51,723 nt of DNA from Paracoccaceae bacterium (GTDB lineage: Bacteria > Pseudomonadota > Alphaproteobacteria > Rhodobacterales > Rhodobacteraceae): assembly GCA_011389685.1 (NCBI GenBank), contig JAABTV010000022.1, forward strand, positions 1 through 51,723. Reading direction: 5' to 3'. Below the pieces are notes generated by a model. It worked only from the letters and a program-made list of their open reading frames with translations, ran no database searches and was not told the origin of the DNA. Of the stretch, positions 34,680 to 42,809 are shown piece by piece; within the stretch, counting starts at the first letter, position 1; every line of letters begins with the position of its first letter. A program made the translations under genes and the position numbers.

Positions 34680-35942
34680 TCAGTGATCGCGCGGGGTCCA
34701 GTCGCCAGGCTTCGCCTCGCGCCGGCGCAGGCGCAGCGCAAGGCCCAGGGCCACGCCGGTGCCCACCGCCACGGTCAGATCGACCAGCACCGTCAGCAAC
34801 AGCGTGAGCACGAGCAGCACTACATCCGAGCGGCGCGCGCGCATGCAGGCGCCCCAGCGTTCCGGCTCGCTCATGTTCCAGGCGGTCAGGATCAAGAGAC
34901 CTGCCAGCGCGGGCATGGCAATCTGTCCCGCCAGCGGGGCCGCCACCCACATGATCAGCAGAAGTGTGAGCGCATGCACGATCCCCGCCATGGGCGTCTT
35001 GCCGCCGGCGCGCACATTGGTCGCGGTGCGCGCGATGGCGCCGGTCGCGGGCAGCCCGCCGAACGCCGCCGAGGCGAGGTTCGCGACACCTTGCGCCCGC
35101 AGTTCCGCATTGGGCCGGTGCGCCCCGCCGATCATCCGGTCGGCAACGATCGCCGAGAGCAGCGACTCCACCCCTGCAAGGAAGGCGATGACCAGCGCCG
35201 AGGGCAGAAGCGCGGTCACCTTGTCATAGCTGATGTCGGGCAAGGCAGGCAGGGGCAGGTTGCGCGGCAGCGCGCCGAACCGGGCTTCGATCGTGTCCAC
35301 CGGCAGGTTCAGGAACGCCACCAGCGCCGAGGTGGCAGCGACCGCCACGATCAGCCCCGGAAAGCGCGGAAAGGCGCGGCGCAGCGCCAGGATCAGCCCC
35401 ATGGTCAAGAGACCGATGCCAAGGCTCGCGCCGCTCAGGCTGTCGCGCGCCGCCCAGAGCGCGGCCAGTTTCCCGATGAATTCCGCCGGCACATGGGCCA
35501 CGGACAGCCCCATCAGATCCTTGAGTTGCGCCGCCGCGATGATAATGCCGATGCCGATGGTAAAGCCGTTGATCACCGGCTCGGGCACCAGCGCAATCAG
35601 CCGCCCGGCCCGCAATTGCCCGCCGATGACGAGGATGATCCCGGCCATGAACGTGGCGAGGATGAGCCCATCCATCCCGTGTTCGGCGATCACGCCGTAG
35701 ACCACGACGATGAATGCGCCGGTCGGCCCGCCGATCTGCACCCGGCTGCCGCCCAGCGCCGAGATCACGAATCCCGCGACGATGGCGGTGACGAACCCGG
35801 CCTCCGGCCCCGCCCCCGAGGCGATGGCGATGGCAAGGCTGAGCGGCAGTGCGACCAGCGCCACCGTGACCCCGGCGATGAGGTCGGCGGTAAACGCTGC
35901 CCTTGTATAACCGGGCAGGGTGCTCAGGATCTTGGGCTTCAT
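34680..35942 (-). CDS. SulP family anion transporter without STAS domain
   Basis: 420 residues, about eleven hydrophobic helices. The signature GGSRVQIGGPTGAFIVVVYGVI is near 63-85 and TGAIARTATNVRAGGKTPMAGI near 300. SulP proteins carry sulfate, bicarbonate or other anions. Most carry a cytoplasmic STAS domain of about 100 residues at the end. Here the protein stops after the last helix (GDWTPRDH), so this copy lacks it, as a subset of bacterial SulP proteins do. Substrate unknown. Confidence 0.9.
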   Translation of the reverse strand: MKPKILSTLPGYTRAAFTADLIAGVTVALVALPLSLAIAIASGAGPEAGFVTAIVAGFVISALGGSRVQIGGPTGAFIVVVYGVIAEHGMDGLILATFMAGIILVIGGQLRAGRLIALVPEPVINGFTIGIGIIIAAAQLKDLMGLSVAHVPAEFIGKLAALWAARDSLSGASLGIGLLTMGLILALRRAFPRFPGLIVAVAATSALVAFLNLPVDTIEARFGALPRNLPLPALPDISYDKVTALLPSALVIAFLAGVESLLSAIVADRMIGGAHRPNAELRAQGVANLASAAFGGLPATGAIARTATNVRAGGKTPMAGIVHALTLLLIMWVAAPLAGQIAMPALAGLLILTAWNMSEPERWGACMRARRSDVVLLVLTLLLTVLVDLTVAVGTGVALGLALRLRRREAKPGDWTPRDH

Positions 35943-36047
35943 GGGCGCGATCTAGCGCCGGCGCCGGCCGCTGTGCAACCGTGAACATTTCAGAACATTT
36001 TCCCCGCCAGAGTGCGCATCCGCGCCAAGCGAAGGGGATGTTTCAAT

Positions 36048-36083
36048 TGCGCCTGCCCGGTCTTGAACCGTCGGGCAGGCGCA
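36048..36083 (-). terminator. Stem-loop after the pirin gene
   Basis: A 12-bp perfect stem, TGCGCCTGCCCG (36048-36059) with CGGGCAGGCGCA (36072-36083), and a 12-base loop. No T-run follows on the minus strand, so it may be a transcript-protecting hairpin rather than a strict terminator. Confidence 0.5.
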
Positions 36084-36094
36084 TCATGGGCCCG

Positions 36095-37006
36095 TCAATG
36101 CGCGGGGCGGATGAAGGTGCCGTTCTGCAACTCGCGAAACGCCGTTCGCAGCTCTTCGCGGGTGTTCATCACGATCGGCCCGTGCCAGGCCACCGGCTCC
36201 TGAATCGGCGCGCCCGAGATCAGCAGGAAGCGCACGCCGTCCTCGCCCGCCTGCACCGTCACCTCGTCGCCGGTGCCAAAGCGGATCAGGGTGCGGTTGC
36301 CCGACATGTCGCGGATGTTGACCTCTTGCCCCATCACCTCCTTTTCCAGCAACACGCCTGCGGGCGTGCTGGCATCGGCAAAGGCGCCAGACCCGGCAAA
36401 GACATAGGCGAATGCGCGGCGATAGGTATCGACCTTGAAGGTCTTCTTCACCCCCGGCGGCACCGAGATATCAAGGTATTGCGGATCGGCGGCGATCCCG
36501 TCGACCGGCCCGCGCTTGCCCCAGAACTCACCCACCACAACGCGCACCTTGGTGCCGTCATCGTCGATCACCTCGGGGATCTCCCTGGCCTCGACATCCT
36601 GGTAACGCGGCGCCGTCATCTTGAGGCTGGACGGCAGGTTCCCCCACAACTGGAACCCGTGCATCTGGCCTTGCGCGTTCCCCTTCGGCATCTCCTGGTG
36701 CAGGATGCCCGACCCGGCGGTCATCCACTGGACCGAGCCGGCGCCGAGCGTGCCGGTATTGCCAAGGCTGTCGCCATGCTCGACCTCGCCGGCCAGCACA
36801 TAGGTGATCGTCTCGATCCCGCGATGCGGATGCCACGGAAAGCCGCGCAGGTAATCCTCGGGGCGCTCGTTGCGGAAATCGTCGAAGAGCAGGAACGGGT
36901 CCAACTCGGACGGGTCCTCAAAACCGAAGGCGCGGTGCAGATGCACGCCGGCGCCTTCCATCGTGGGCATGGCCCTGCGGGTTTCGATCGTGGGTCTGAT
37001 GGACAT
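36095..37006 (-). CDS. Pirin family protein
   Basis: 303 residues, from MSIRPTIETRRAMPTMEGAG with GGAGGGG before the start. Two cupin domains. Metal ligands in the N-terminal one are H59 and H61 (FPWHPHRG) and the HQE of GILHQEMPKG near 102. Pirins bind iron and include quercetinases and transcription cofactors; the role here is open. It is divergent from the reductase gene at 37223, with a structured gap between them. Confidence 0.92.
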   Translation of the reverse strand: MSIRPTIETRRAMPTMEGAGVHLHRAFGFEDPSELDPFLLFDDFRNERPEDYLRGFPWHPHRGIETITYVLAGEVEHGDSLGNTGTLGAGSVQWMTAGSGILHQEMPKGNAQGQMHGFQLWGNLPSSLKMTAPRYQDVEAREIPEVIDDDGTKVRVVVGEFWGKRGPVDGIAADPQYLDISVPPGVKKTFKVDTYRRAFAYVFAGSGAFADASTPAGVLLEKEVMGQEVNIRDMSGNRTLIRFGTGDEVTVQAGEDGVRFLLISGAPIQEPVAWHGPIVMNTREELRTAFRELQNGTFIRPAH

Positions 37007-37152
37007 TGTCCCCTCCATCCTGTTCGCGTGTGACCCAGAGATAGGGGCGGGGCGGTCTTGCGTCCAGCGCCGGGCGCGCGCGTGATCTGTGCGCTGATGC
37101 ACGGGCCGGGCTGATCGGGTCTCAAACCGGCATCGCACCTGTCGCAAACAGG

Positions 37153-37198
37153 CGGTTTGCATCGGGGGGTGGCGGCCAGTCTGGACCGATGCAAACCG
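37153..37198. promoter_or_regulatory. Widely spaced 13-bp inverted repeat before the reductase gene
   Basis: CGGTTTGCATCGG (37153-37165) and CCGATGCAAACCG (37186-37198) are perfect inverted copies with a 20-base spacer, so centres are 33 bases apart, about three helical turns. An overlapping palindrome GCAAAC-N5-GTTTGC lies at 37144-37160. It sits in the pirin/reductase divergent region, 25 bases before the reductase start. Confidence 0.6.
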
Positions 37199-37222
37199 GG
37201 CCAGGGCAGGGAGGACACGGAC

Positions 37223-38182
37223 ATGAAGATCGGATTCATCGGGCTGGGAAACGTCGGCGGCAAGCTGGCGGGGAGCCTGTTGCGCAACGGGATCGACCTT
37301 GCGGTGCATGATCTCGACGCGGCCCGCGTGGCGGATTTCGTGGCGCGCGGCGCAGAGGCGGGGCAAAGCCCGGCCAGGCTCATGCGCGACAATGACGTGT
37401 TGATCACCTGCCTGCCCAGCCCCGCCGCATCGGCCGCCGTGCTGGACGAGATGATGCCCGAGGTTGCCAAGGGCAAGATCTGGCTGGAAATGTCCACCAC
37501 CGACGCGGCCGAGGTGACGCGGCTGGGCCAGGCGGTGATCGCGCGTGGCGGGGATGCGGTGGATTGTCCGGTCTCGGGGGGCTGTCACCGCGCGGCGACC
37601 GGCAATATCTCGATCTTCGCGGGCTGCGACCGGGCCACATTCGAGCGGGTGTTGCCGATCCTGACCATCCTCGGCCGCCGGGTGCTGCATACCGGCGAAC
37701 TGGGCTCGGCTTCGATCCTCAAGGTGATGACCAACTATCTTGCCACCGCCCATCTTCTGAGCCTGTGCGAGGCGCTCACCACGATGAAGGCGGCCGGGCT
37801 CGACATGGCCACGACCTATGAGGCGATCCGCATCTCCTCAGGCACTTCCTTTGTCCACGAGACCGAAAGCCAGTTGATCCTGTCGGGGTCGCGCTGCGTC
37901 GATTTCACCATGGACCTGGTGCTCAAGGATGTCGGACTGTTCCAGGAGATCGCCGAACGCAACGACGTGCCGCTCGACCTCGGCCCGCGCATCATCGAGC
38001 TGATCCGAGACGGGCAGGCGCGCTTTGGCGCGCGGGCGCAATCCAACCGCATGATCGAGAGGCTGGAACAGGCGACCGGCCTCAGCGTGCTGGCCGACGG
38101 GTTTCCGGGTGAGCTGATCGACGACGAACCCGAGGCGCGCGGCGCCGAGGTGCGGGTCGGCGCCGGGCCGGGGCGCGGCTGA
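37223..38182 (+). CDS. 3-hydroxyisobutyrate-dehydrogenase family NAD(P) reductase
   Basis: 319 residues, from MKIGFIGLGNVGGKLAGSLL with AGGGAGG before it. The Rossmann motif is GLGNVGG at about 7-13. The family segments DCPVSGGCHRAATG (substrate) and GSASILKVMTNYLATAH (catalytic Lys) are present. The exact substrate is unknown; the family also holds tartronate semialdehyde and related reductases. A GC-rich, Glu/Arg/Gly-rich extension of about 15 residues closes the protein. Confidence 0.88.
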   Translation: MKIGFIGLGNVGGKLAGSLLRNGIDLAVHDLDAARVADFVARGAEAGQSPARLMRDNDVLITCLPSPAASAAVLDEMMPEVAKGKIWLEMSTTDAAEVTRLGQAVIARGGDAVDCPVSGGCHRAATGNISIFAGCDRATFERVLPILTILGRRVLHTGELGSASILKVMTNYLATAHLLSLCEALTTMKAAGLDMATTYEAIRISSGTSFVHETESQLILSGSRCVDFTMDLVLKDVGLFQEIAERNDVPLDLGPRIIELIRDGQARFGARAQSNRMIERLEQATGLSVLADGFPGELIDDEPEARGAEVRVGAGPGRG

Positions 38183-38201
38183 GCCGGGGGCGGGGCCTGG
38201 G

Positions 38202-38218
38202 CGGCAAGCCCCTTGCCG
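38202..38218 (+). terminator. Short stem-loop after the reductase gene
   Basis: CGGCAAG (38202-38208) pairs with CTTGCCG (38212-38218) around CCC, and GATTTGG follows. The T content is poor, so this is a weak candidate. Confidence 0.4.
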
Positions 38219-38360
38219 GATTTGGTGCACCGCTTGAGCGTGTCGGGTTTGATCGAATTCGCCCCGCCCGGAACGGCGGCGAAGCCGCCCGGGCAGCACC
38301 TGGCTGCCCCCCGGCCGGGTGCTTTCGATAGGGTGCGCGCCATTCAGGGCGAGGGAAGAC

Positions 38361-38430
38361 GTTGCAAGATAAACGGCTTGCCGCGGACGTGGTGAGCACC
38401 CGACCGCGGCCCTGTGCTGCCCTTTCGTTG
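38361..38430. repeat. Copy B of the dispersed intergenic repeat
   Basis: Matches 18013-18081 at about 50 of 70 positions in the same orientation, with the blocks GATAAAC and GACCGCGGCC identical in both. See copy A for the coding possibility. Confidence 0.45.
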
Positions 38431-38730
38431 GGCACGAGACGAATCCGATTTGCTGCGATATGCTATAATGCCAGCCAAGGCCTTCCACGATCAGTGTTTC
38501 GCCCACCCTCACCAATCGTCTCCCCGTGGGCGGGTCATGCCAAAGGCATGCTTCCAGCATGACGATCGCGCGGCGGCGCTGCGCGCTTGAATCCGCGCGG
38601 GGAACATGAAGCTAGCTTCCGCAAAGGCCTTGATGCCGTCATTGCGGCGCCGCTGGCGGGCTCTTTGGCACGGTCCGGTTACAACATATCGGTCAAGCGG
38701 CTGGCCCGGGCGGCGCGTCCGCGGGCGCGA

Positions 38731-39291
38731 TCAGGTGCAATCGCTGCAGAATTTCAACTGCGGACTGAAGCGCAGGCGGGTGAAGATGAACGACTTGATC
38801 TCGACCGGGTCCATCCCGATCTTGAACATCGGCCTGTAGGTGCTCCAGGTCTCGACCAGGATGACGCGTTCCTGGTTGGGCACTTCGGGCAGCCGGTCCT
38901 GCCATGTCAGGATATCGTCATTGCCCAGACTGTTCAGGCTGTTGCCACGCGTTTTGGACCAGTCCACACGGAAATTGTCGTGATAGTTCGACCAGCGGAC
39001 CACCGAAATGCGGATCCTTGTGTCGCCGGTGGCCTGGGACAGGTGATCGAACAGGTCCTTGGTGTTGTTGATATAGGTCGGCGTGATATCGGCAGTCTCG
39101 CGCGACAGCATGTCGGCGATGGTATTGGCCGCCTTGGTGTTGATCGAGGCCTGGCGATAGCCCTCGAAATAGACGAAGGTGCCCAGCAGCCCCCACAACA
39201 CCATGGGAAAGATGATGGCGGCCTCGACCGCCACCGTGCCGCGGGTTTCGTCGCGAAACGCCCTGAGCCATGTGCGAATTTTTCTGAACAT
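38731..39291 (-). CDS. TadE-like pilus assembly protein (cassette 1, third gene)
   Basis: 186 residues, from MFRKIRTWLRAFRDETRGTVAVEAA. The N-terminal pseudopilin-like helix (GTVAVEAAIIFPMVLWGLLGTFVYF, about 18-42) has the Glu after the helix start, as in TadE/TadF. The rest is a periplasmic domain with a conserved VILVETWSTYRPMFKIGMD segment, matching VETWSDYEAPFRIGLD in the second cassette's third gene at 41692. No tad ATPase or secretin is nearby, so the main machinery must be elsewhere. A 1-base gap separates it from the TadE gene. Confidence 0.82.
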   Translation of the reverse strand: MFRKIRTWLRAFRDETRGTVAVEAAIIFPMVLWGLLGTFVYFEGYRQASINTKAANTIADMLSRETADITPTYINNTKDLFDHLSQATGDTRIRISVVRWSNYHDNFRVDWSKTRGNSLNSLGNDDILTWQDRLPEVPNQERVILVETWSTYRPMFKIGMDPVEIKSFIFTRLRFSPQLKFCSDCT

Positions 39292-39292
39292 A

Positions 39293-39847
39293 TCAATCGG
39301 GCTCCTGAACGAAGGCGGATGACACCACCAGCGCGGCCTGTCCGGCGCCGTCGGTCCTGAGTTGCTTGCCAAGTCCGGTTGTCGGGAAGATCGGGTCGAA
39401 TTTCACGCAGGCGCGCAAGATCATCAACTCGTTTTCCTGCCCGTTGACGAAGGTGCGCACCGGATGCACCTCTTCCGAGGTATCGACGCAATCGACATCG
39501 GTGGGCACGTTGACCGCGTTGCGCAGATCGACCGGCACCATTTCGAGCCTGAGCGTCGTCGCGCAGCCCGGAATCACCCCGGCGAACTCGCAGATCTCGG
39601 CCTTGATCTCGCTATGTTGCGGCGCGGTGCCCGTGCCCAGGCGGATATTGCGCACCGCCATGTCCATGCCGCGTTCGAGCATCGCGTGGCGCAGGGTGAT
39701 CATGCCCAACTCGACCGAGCTGAGAAAGATCATGATGAAGGCGGGAAAGAGGATGGCGAACTCGATCGTCGCGCTGCCATCCTCGCGATGCCGCCAGTGG
39801 CGCGCGGCCCGTGTGATCCGGGTGGCGATCCGGGTGTGCATGCTCAT
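39293..39847 (-). CDS. TadE family protein (cassette 1, second gene)
   Basis: 184 residues. Starts in the ATGA overlap with the vWA gene stop. The TadE helix is SATIEFAILFPAFIMIFLSSVELG (about 26-48). The following RHAMLERGMDMAVRNIRLGTG segment is nearly the same as RHAMLERGLDLAVRDIRLGTG in the second cassette. Four or more Cys in the periplasmic part suggest disulfides (CEFAGVIPGC). It is presumably inserted in the inner membrane and helps build a pilus or secreted fibre. Confidence 0.85.
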   Translation of the reverse strand: MSMHTRIATRITRAARHWRHREDGSATIEFAILFPAFIMIFLSSVELGMITLRHAMLERGMDMAVRNIRLGTGTAPQHSEIKAEICEFAGVIPGCATTLRLEMVPVDLRNAVNVPTDVDCVDTSEEVHPVRTFVNGQENELMILRACVKFDPIFPTTGLGKQLRTDGAGQAALVVSSAFVQEPD

Positions 39848-41469
39848 TGGATCAGCCTCAGCTTGGAGATCGAGGACGCGATCGAGGCGAAGGCGTCGCT
39901 GATCTCGATTCCGTTGACGTCGAAATAATGGCCTTGCGAGCTGGCACAGCTTTCCAGCACCTGCTGGCCGCGCCACGGCGCCTCGAACCCGATGGTGAAG
40001 ACGATCACCCCGGCATCCTTGGCCGCCTGACAGATCGCGTCGGTGCGGCTGTCCTTGGTCCCGCTGCCGACATAGCTGTAGGCATAGCTGCGCCAGTAGC
40101 TGCCGGCGTAGGAACTGCTCCAGATGTCCCTGTAAAGCTCATAGGCGATATAGCGGTTCGACGCCTGGTGGAAGAGTTGCGGAAAGGTCAGGCGCTGTGC
40201 GTCGTCGCCGCCAAAGGGCTCATCGCCGTAATAGGGATAATACCAGTAGGCGCGGCTGCCGCTGGGCTGTTTGTAGTAGTAGGTCGAGCCATACTTGATC
40301 GAATAGATCCGGCGATACTGGCCGCTCACATAGCCCTCGTAATACCAGACATCGGTGTTGCCGTCCTGGTAGTTGTCGTTCAGATAGTATTGCGCCGTGT
40401 TTTCGCCGTCCGACATCACCACCAGCACCTTGAGAACGTCCTCGTTGTACGCGGTAGGCAGATGCGAAAAGGCGGAATCCACATCGCCATCGGCGATCAT
40501 GTCGGTGACCACCGGATTCATCGTCGGATCGAGAAGCGCCGCCCCCCATTTGACCCCCACGTCGATCGAGGTGTTGCCGCCCACGTCGAGATTGTCGATG
40601 TAGCTCTCGAGCGCGCCCTGGTTCATCGAATAGGCGACGACCTCGTTATTGGGGTCCTCGGAACAGACCGGCAGCACAAGGTTCTGCTCGGTCGTATACC
40701 ACGGGTCGAACGGGCCGGTGCGCTGCAGGCTGGCGCTGGTCGCAATGGTGGTGGTGTTGAAATCGGACCAGTCGAATTCCACGCAATGGGAAAAATCATG
40801 CTCGTCGGTGAGGTTGAAATGCTGGGCCAGCGTCGGGCCGATATTGACCTGCGTGGCATAGGGCACGACCGAGATCGAAACATCGCCCACCGGGCTGGAA
40901 TTGAGCATCGTGCCGACGAAATCCTTGGCCGCGGGCCGCAGGTTGTGGATCCGGTTGTTGGATCCCATCGAGCCCGAGACATCGAGCACCAGCGAGATTT
41001 CCACGCCGTCCACGCTCTCGGCCGCGGCGCCCGCGGCCGGCGCGGTGAGCTTGTTGATCCCCATCATGTGGATGATCTGGGTGTTCATCTCCATTTCCGC
41101 GGTGGCCGACACTTCCTTGTAGTTCAGCCCCTGATCCACCGTCACCGAGGTCAGGTAACCGCTGAGATCGGATTTGTAGAAATAGTCGTTGACCACGTCC
41201 ACCGCGTTGAGTTCCTGGTCGAGGTCGGCGGCGGCCAGAACCGCGCGATCGAGCGTATGTTGCAGGTTCGAGCGGGTCAGCTCGAAGCGCATGATATCGA
41301 CGCCAAGCCCCCCGACCATCAGCATCATCAGGATCAGGAAGACCCCGAACCCCACCAGCACACCATCCTCGTCACGTCCGAAGCGGCGGAACCGGGAGGT
41401 CAGTCGGGCAAGCCGCGACCGGCGCGGGGGGTCTCCTGCGATAGCGGTTTCGGAATTCCGATCCATCAT
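39844..41469 (-). CDS. TadG-like protein with von Willebrand factor A domain (cassette 1, first gene)
   Basis: 541 residues. One membrane helix at about 36-56 (LVGFGVFLILMMLMVGGLGVD), then a TadG-type part, then a vWA domain with intact MIDAS D163-V-S165-G-S167 (LVLDVSGSMG), the Thr in GGNTSIDVG and the DGENTAQ segment. A long Tyr-rich insertion (about 370-430: YYLND, WYYEGY, YYYKQ, YWYYPYYG) is special to this copy. The C-terminus ends SSISKLRLIQ. The ATG at 41469 was chosen; a second at 41466 or a TTG at 41478 are also possible because GGAAGAG lies very close. The gene is probably under CtrA control (half-site at 41522-41529). Confidence 0.85.
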   Translation of the reverse strand: MMDRNSETAIAGDPPRRSRLARLTSRFRRFGRDEDGVLVGFGVFLILMMLMVGGLGVDIMRFELTRSNLQHTLDRAVLAAADLDQELNAVDVVNDYFYKSDLSGYLTSVTVDQGLNYKEVSATAEMEMNTQIIHMMGINKLTAPAAGAAAESVDGVEISLVLDVSGSMGSNNRIHNLRPAAKDFVGTMLNSSPVGDVSISVVPYATQVNIGPTLAQHFNLTDEHDFSHCVEFDWSDFNTTTIATSASLQRTGPFDPWYTTEQNLVLPVCSEDPNNEVVAYSMNQGALESYIDNLDVGGNTSIDVGVKWGAALLDPTMNPVVTDMIADGDVDSAFSHLPTAYNEDVLKVLVVMSDGENTAQYYLNDNYQDGNTDVWYYEGYVSGQYRRIYSIKYGSTYYYKQPSGSRAYWYYPYYGDEPFGGDDAQRLTFPQLFHQASNRYIAYELYRDIWSSSYAGSYWRSYAYSYVGSGTKDSRTDAICQAAKDAGVIVFTIGFEAPWRGQQVLESCASSQGHYFDVNGIEISDAFASIASSISKLRLIQ

Positions 41470-41521
41470 CTCTTCCAATCACTGGCACCTACGAAGCCGG
41501 GCCCGTTTCGGGCACAGTCCT

Positions 41522-41529
41522 ATGGTTAA
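41522..41529 (-). promoter_or_regulatory. CtrA half-site TTAACCAT before cassette 1
   Basis: ATGGTTAA on the plus strand is TTAACCAT on the coding strand, 53 bases before the vWA gene start. The half-site is the type found before CtrA-regulated motility and pilus genes in Rhodobacterales. A similar one lies before cassette 2. Confidence 0.4.
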
Positions 41530-41662
41530 GAGTTAGCGAAGGAAGACGGCGAAAATACGGGCAGAATGCGGTCGCAACAGGGAGAAAGGCTATGGTTTTC
41601 GCGAATTTCGCGCTAAAGTTGCCCTATTCCCGCCGGATTCTGCGCCTGCGCGGCGCAACATC

Positions 41663-41684
41663 GCGGGGGCCCGAAGGCCCCCGC
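41663..41684 (-). terminator. Stem-loop after cassette 2
   Basis: A 9-bp perfect stem, GCGGGGGCC (41663-41671) with GGCCCCCGC (41676-41684), around CGAA. It stands directly after the last gene of cassette 2. No T-run follows, so termination may need Rho. Confidence 0.55.
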
Positions 41685-41691
41685 GCCGCGC

Positions 41692-42267
41692 TCAGGTGCT
41701 TGCCTCGAACAAGACCTGTGGGGCAAAGCGCGGTCGTGTGAAGACGAAGGTCTGGATCGCGGTGTCGTCGAGGCCGATCCGAAATGGCGCCTCGTAATCC
41801 GACCAGGTCTCGACGATGATCAGCCGCTCTTCGTCCACCATCGTCGGCAGTTGATCGGCAAGCGCGCTGGCATCGCCTTCCGGGTGGGGCGTGACCGGGC
41901 CGCGCACCTCTGACCACTCGGTCAGGTATTCGTCCTCGTCCGCGTCGAACCGCACGATCGTCACCCGCAGCCGGTGGGTGTTCGACGACCGTGTGAGGAA
42001 CGACATCAACTCGTGCTGCCCGTCGAGATAGGCGTCGTCGATCGGGTTCGTCTCGCGCGAGATCGCGTCCGAGATCGTGTAGGCGGTCTTGTGCGCGATG
42101 CTGGTATAGCGATAGGCATCGAAAAACGTGTAAAGCGCGCAGAACGCCCAGAACAGGATCGGAAGCATGATCACCGCCTCGATGGTGACCGTGCCGGATT
42201 GTTCGCCCCTGAACAGGCGCAGCCGGGCCCTGGCCCGCCGGATCGGTTTGGTCATCGTCATCGCCAT
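41692..42267 (-). CDS. TadE-like pilus assembly protein (cassette 2, third gene)
   Basis: 191 residues, from MAMTMTKPIRRARARLRLFRGEQSG. Pseudopilin-type helix at about 25-48 (GTVTIEAVIMLPILFWAFCALYTFF). The rest matches the third gene of cassette 1: AYTISDAISRETN against ANTIADMLSRETA, and VETWSDYEAPFRIGLDDTAIQTFVFTRPRF against the equivalent there. The start overlaps the TadE stop by one base (TGATG). Confidence 0.82.
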   Translation of the reverse strand: MAMTMTKPIRRARARLRLFRGEQSGTVTIEAVIMLPILFWAFCALYTFFDAYRYTSIAHKTAYTISDAISRETNPIDDAYLDGQHELMSFLTRSSNTHRLRVTIVRFDADEDEYLTEWSEVRGPVTPHPEGDASALADQLPTMVDEERLIIVETWSDYEAPFRIGLDDTAIQTFVFTRPRFAPQVLFEAST

Positions 42268-42809
42268 CAGCTGGGCTCCTGCACAAAGGCCGAGGTGGCG
42301 AACATCGCGGCATTGCCGGCGCCGTCCACCTCGAGGTAATAGCCGAGCCCGGATGTCGGGATCACCGGGGAAAACACGTAGCAGGCGCGCAGCAGCATCA
42401 TCTCGTTCGAACCGCCATGCAGGAAATTGCGCACCGGGGTGGCCTCTTCGGAATGATCGATGCAATCGCCCTCGGCAGGCGGTCCGGCAAAGGCGCGCGG
42501 ATCGACCCGGATCATTTCGAGCCGCAGATTGTCGGTGCATTGCGGCAGAACCCCCGAGAAATTGCAGATCGCGTCCTTGATGTCGTCGTGATCCGGGTTC
42601 GTCCCGGTGCCCAGCCGGATGTCGCGCACCGCCAGGTCGAGGCCACGTTCCAGCATCGCGTGGCGAAACATGATCATGCCGAGCTCCACCGACGACAGGA
42701 ACAGCGTCACGAAGATCGGGAACATGATGGCGAATTCCACGGTCGCGGTGCCGCGCTGGTCGCGGCGCCAGCGGCGCAGGGCGCGGGGAAGGCGGGTCAA
42801 ACGGGTCAT
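42267..42809 (-). CDS. TadE family protein (cassette 2, second gene)
   Basis: 180 residues. The TadE helix is TATVEFAIMFPIFVTLFLSSVELG (about 20-43). Over the next 60 residues it is roughly 65% identical by eye to the TadE of cassette 1, and the Cys pattern is the same (CNFSGVLPQC). It overlaps the vWA stop (ATGA) and the third gene start. Same likely role as in cassette 1. Confidence 0.86.
   Translation of the reverse strand: MTRLTRLPRALRRWRRDQRGTATVEFAIMFPIFVTLFLSSVELGMIMFRHAMLERGLDLAVRDIRLGTGTNPDHDDIKDAICNFSGVLPQCTDNLRLEMIRVDPRAFAGPPAEGDCIDHSEEATPVRNFLHGGSNEMMLLRACYVFSPVIPTSGLGYYLEVDGAGNAAMFATSAFVQEPS

Larger units (their letters stand above)
38183..38730. other. Gene-free stretch between the reductase and the TadE cassette
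   Basis: No gene is supported. Holds the weak terminator at 38202-38218, a second copy of the dispersed repeat (38361-38430), and GC-rich sequence up to the stop of the TadE-like gene at 38731. Minus-strand frames extend through it without a start or motif. Confidence 0.5.
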
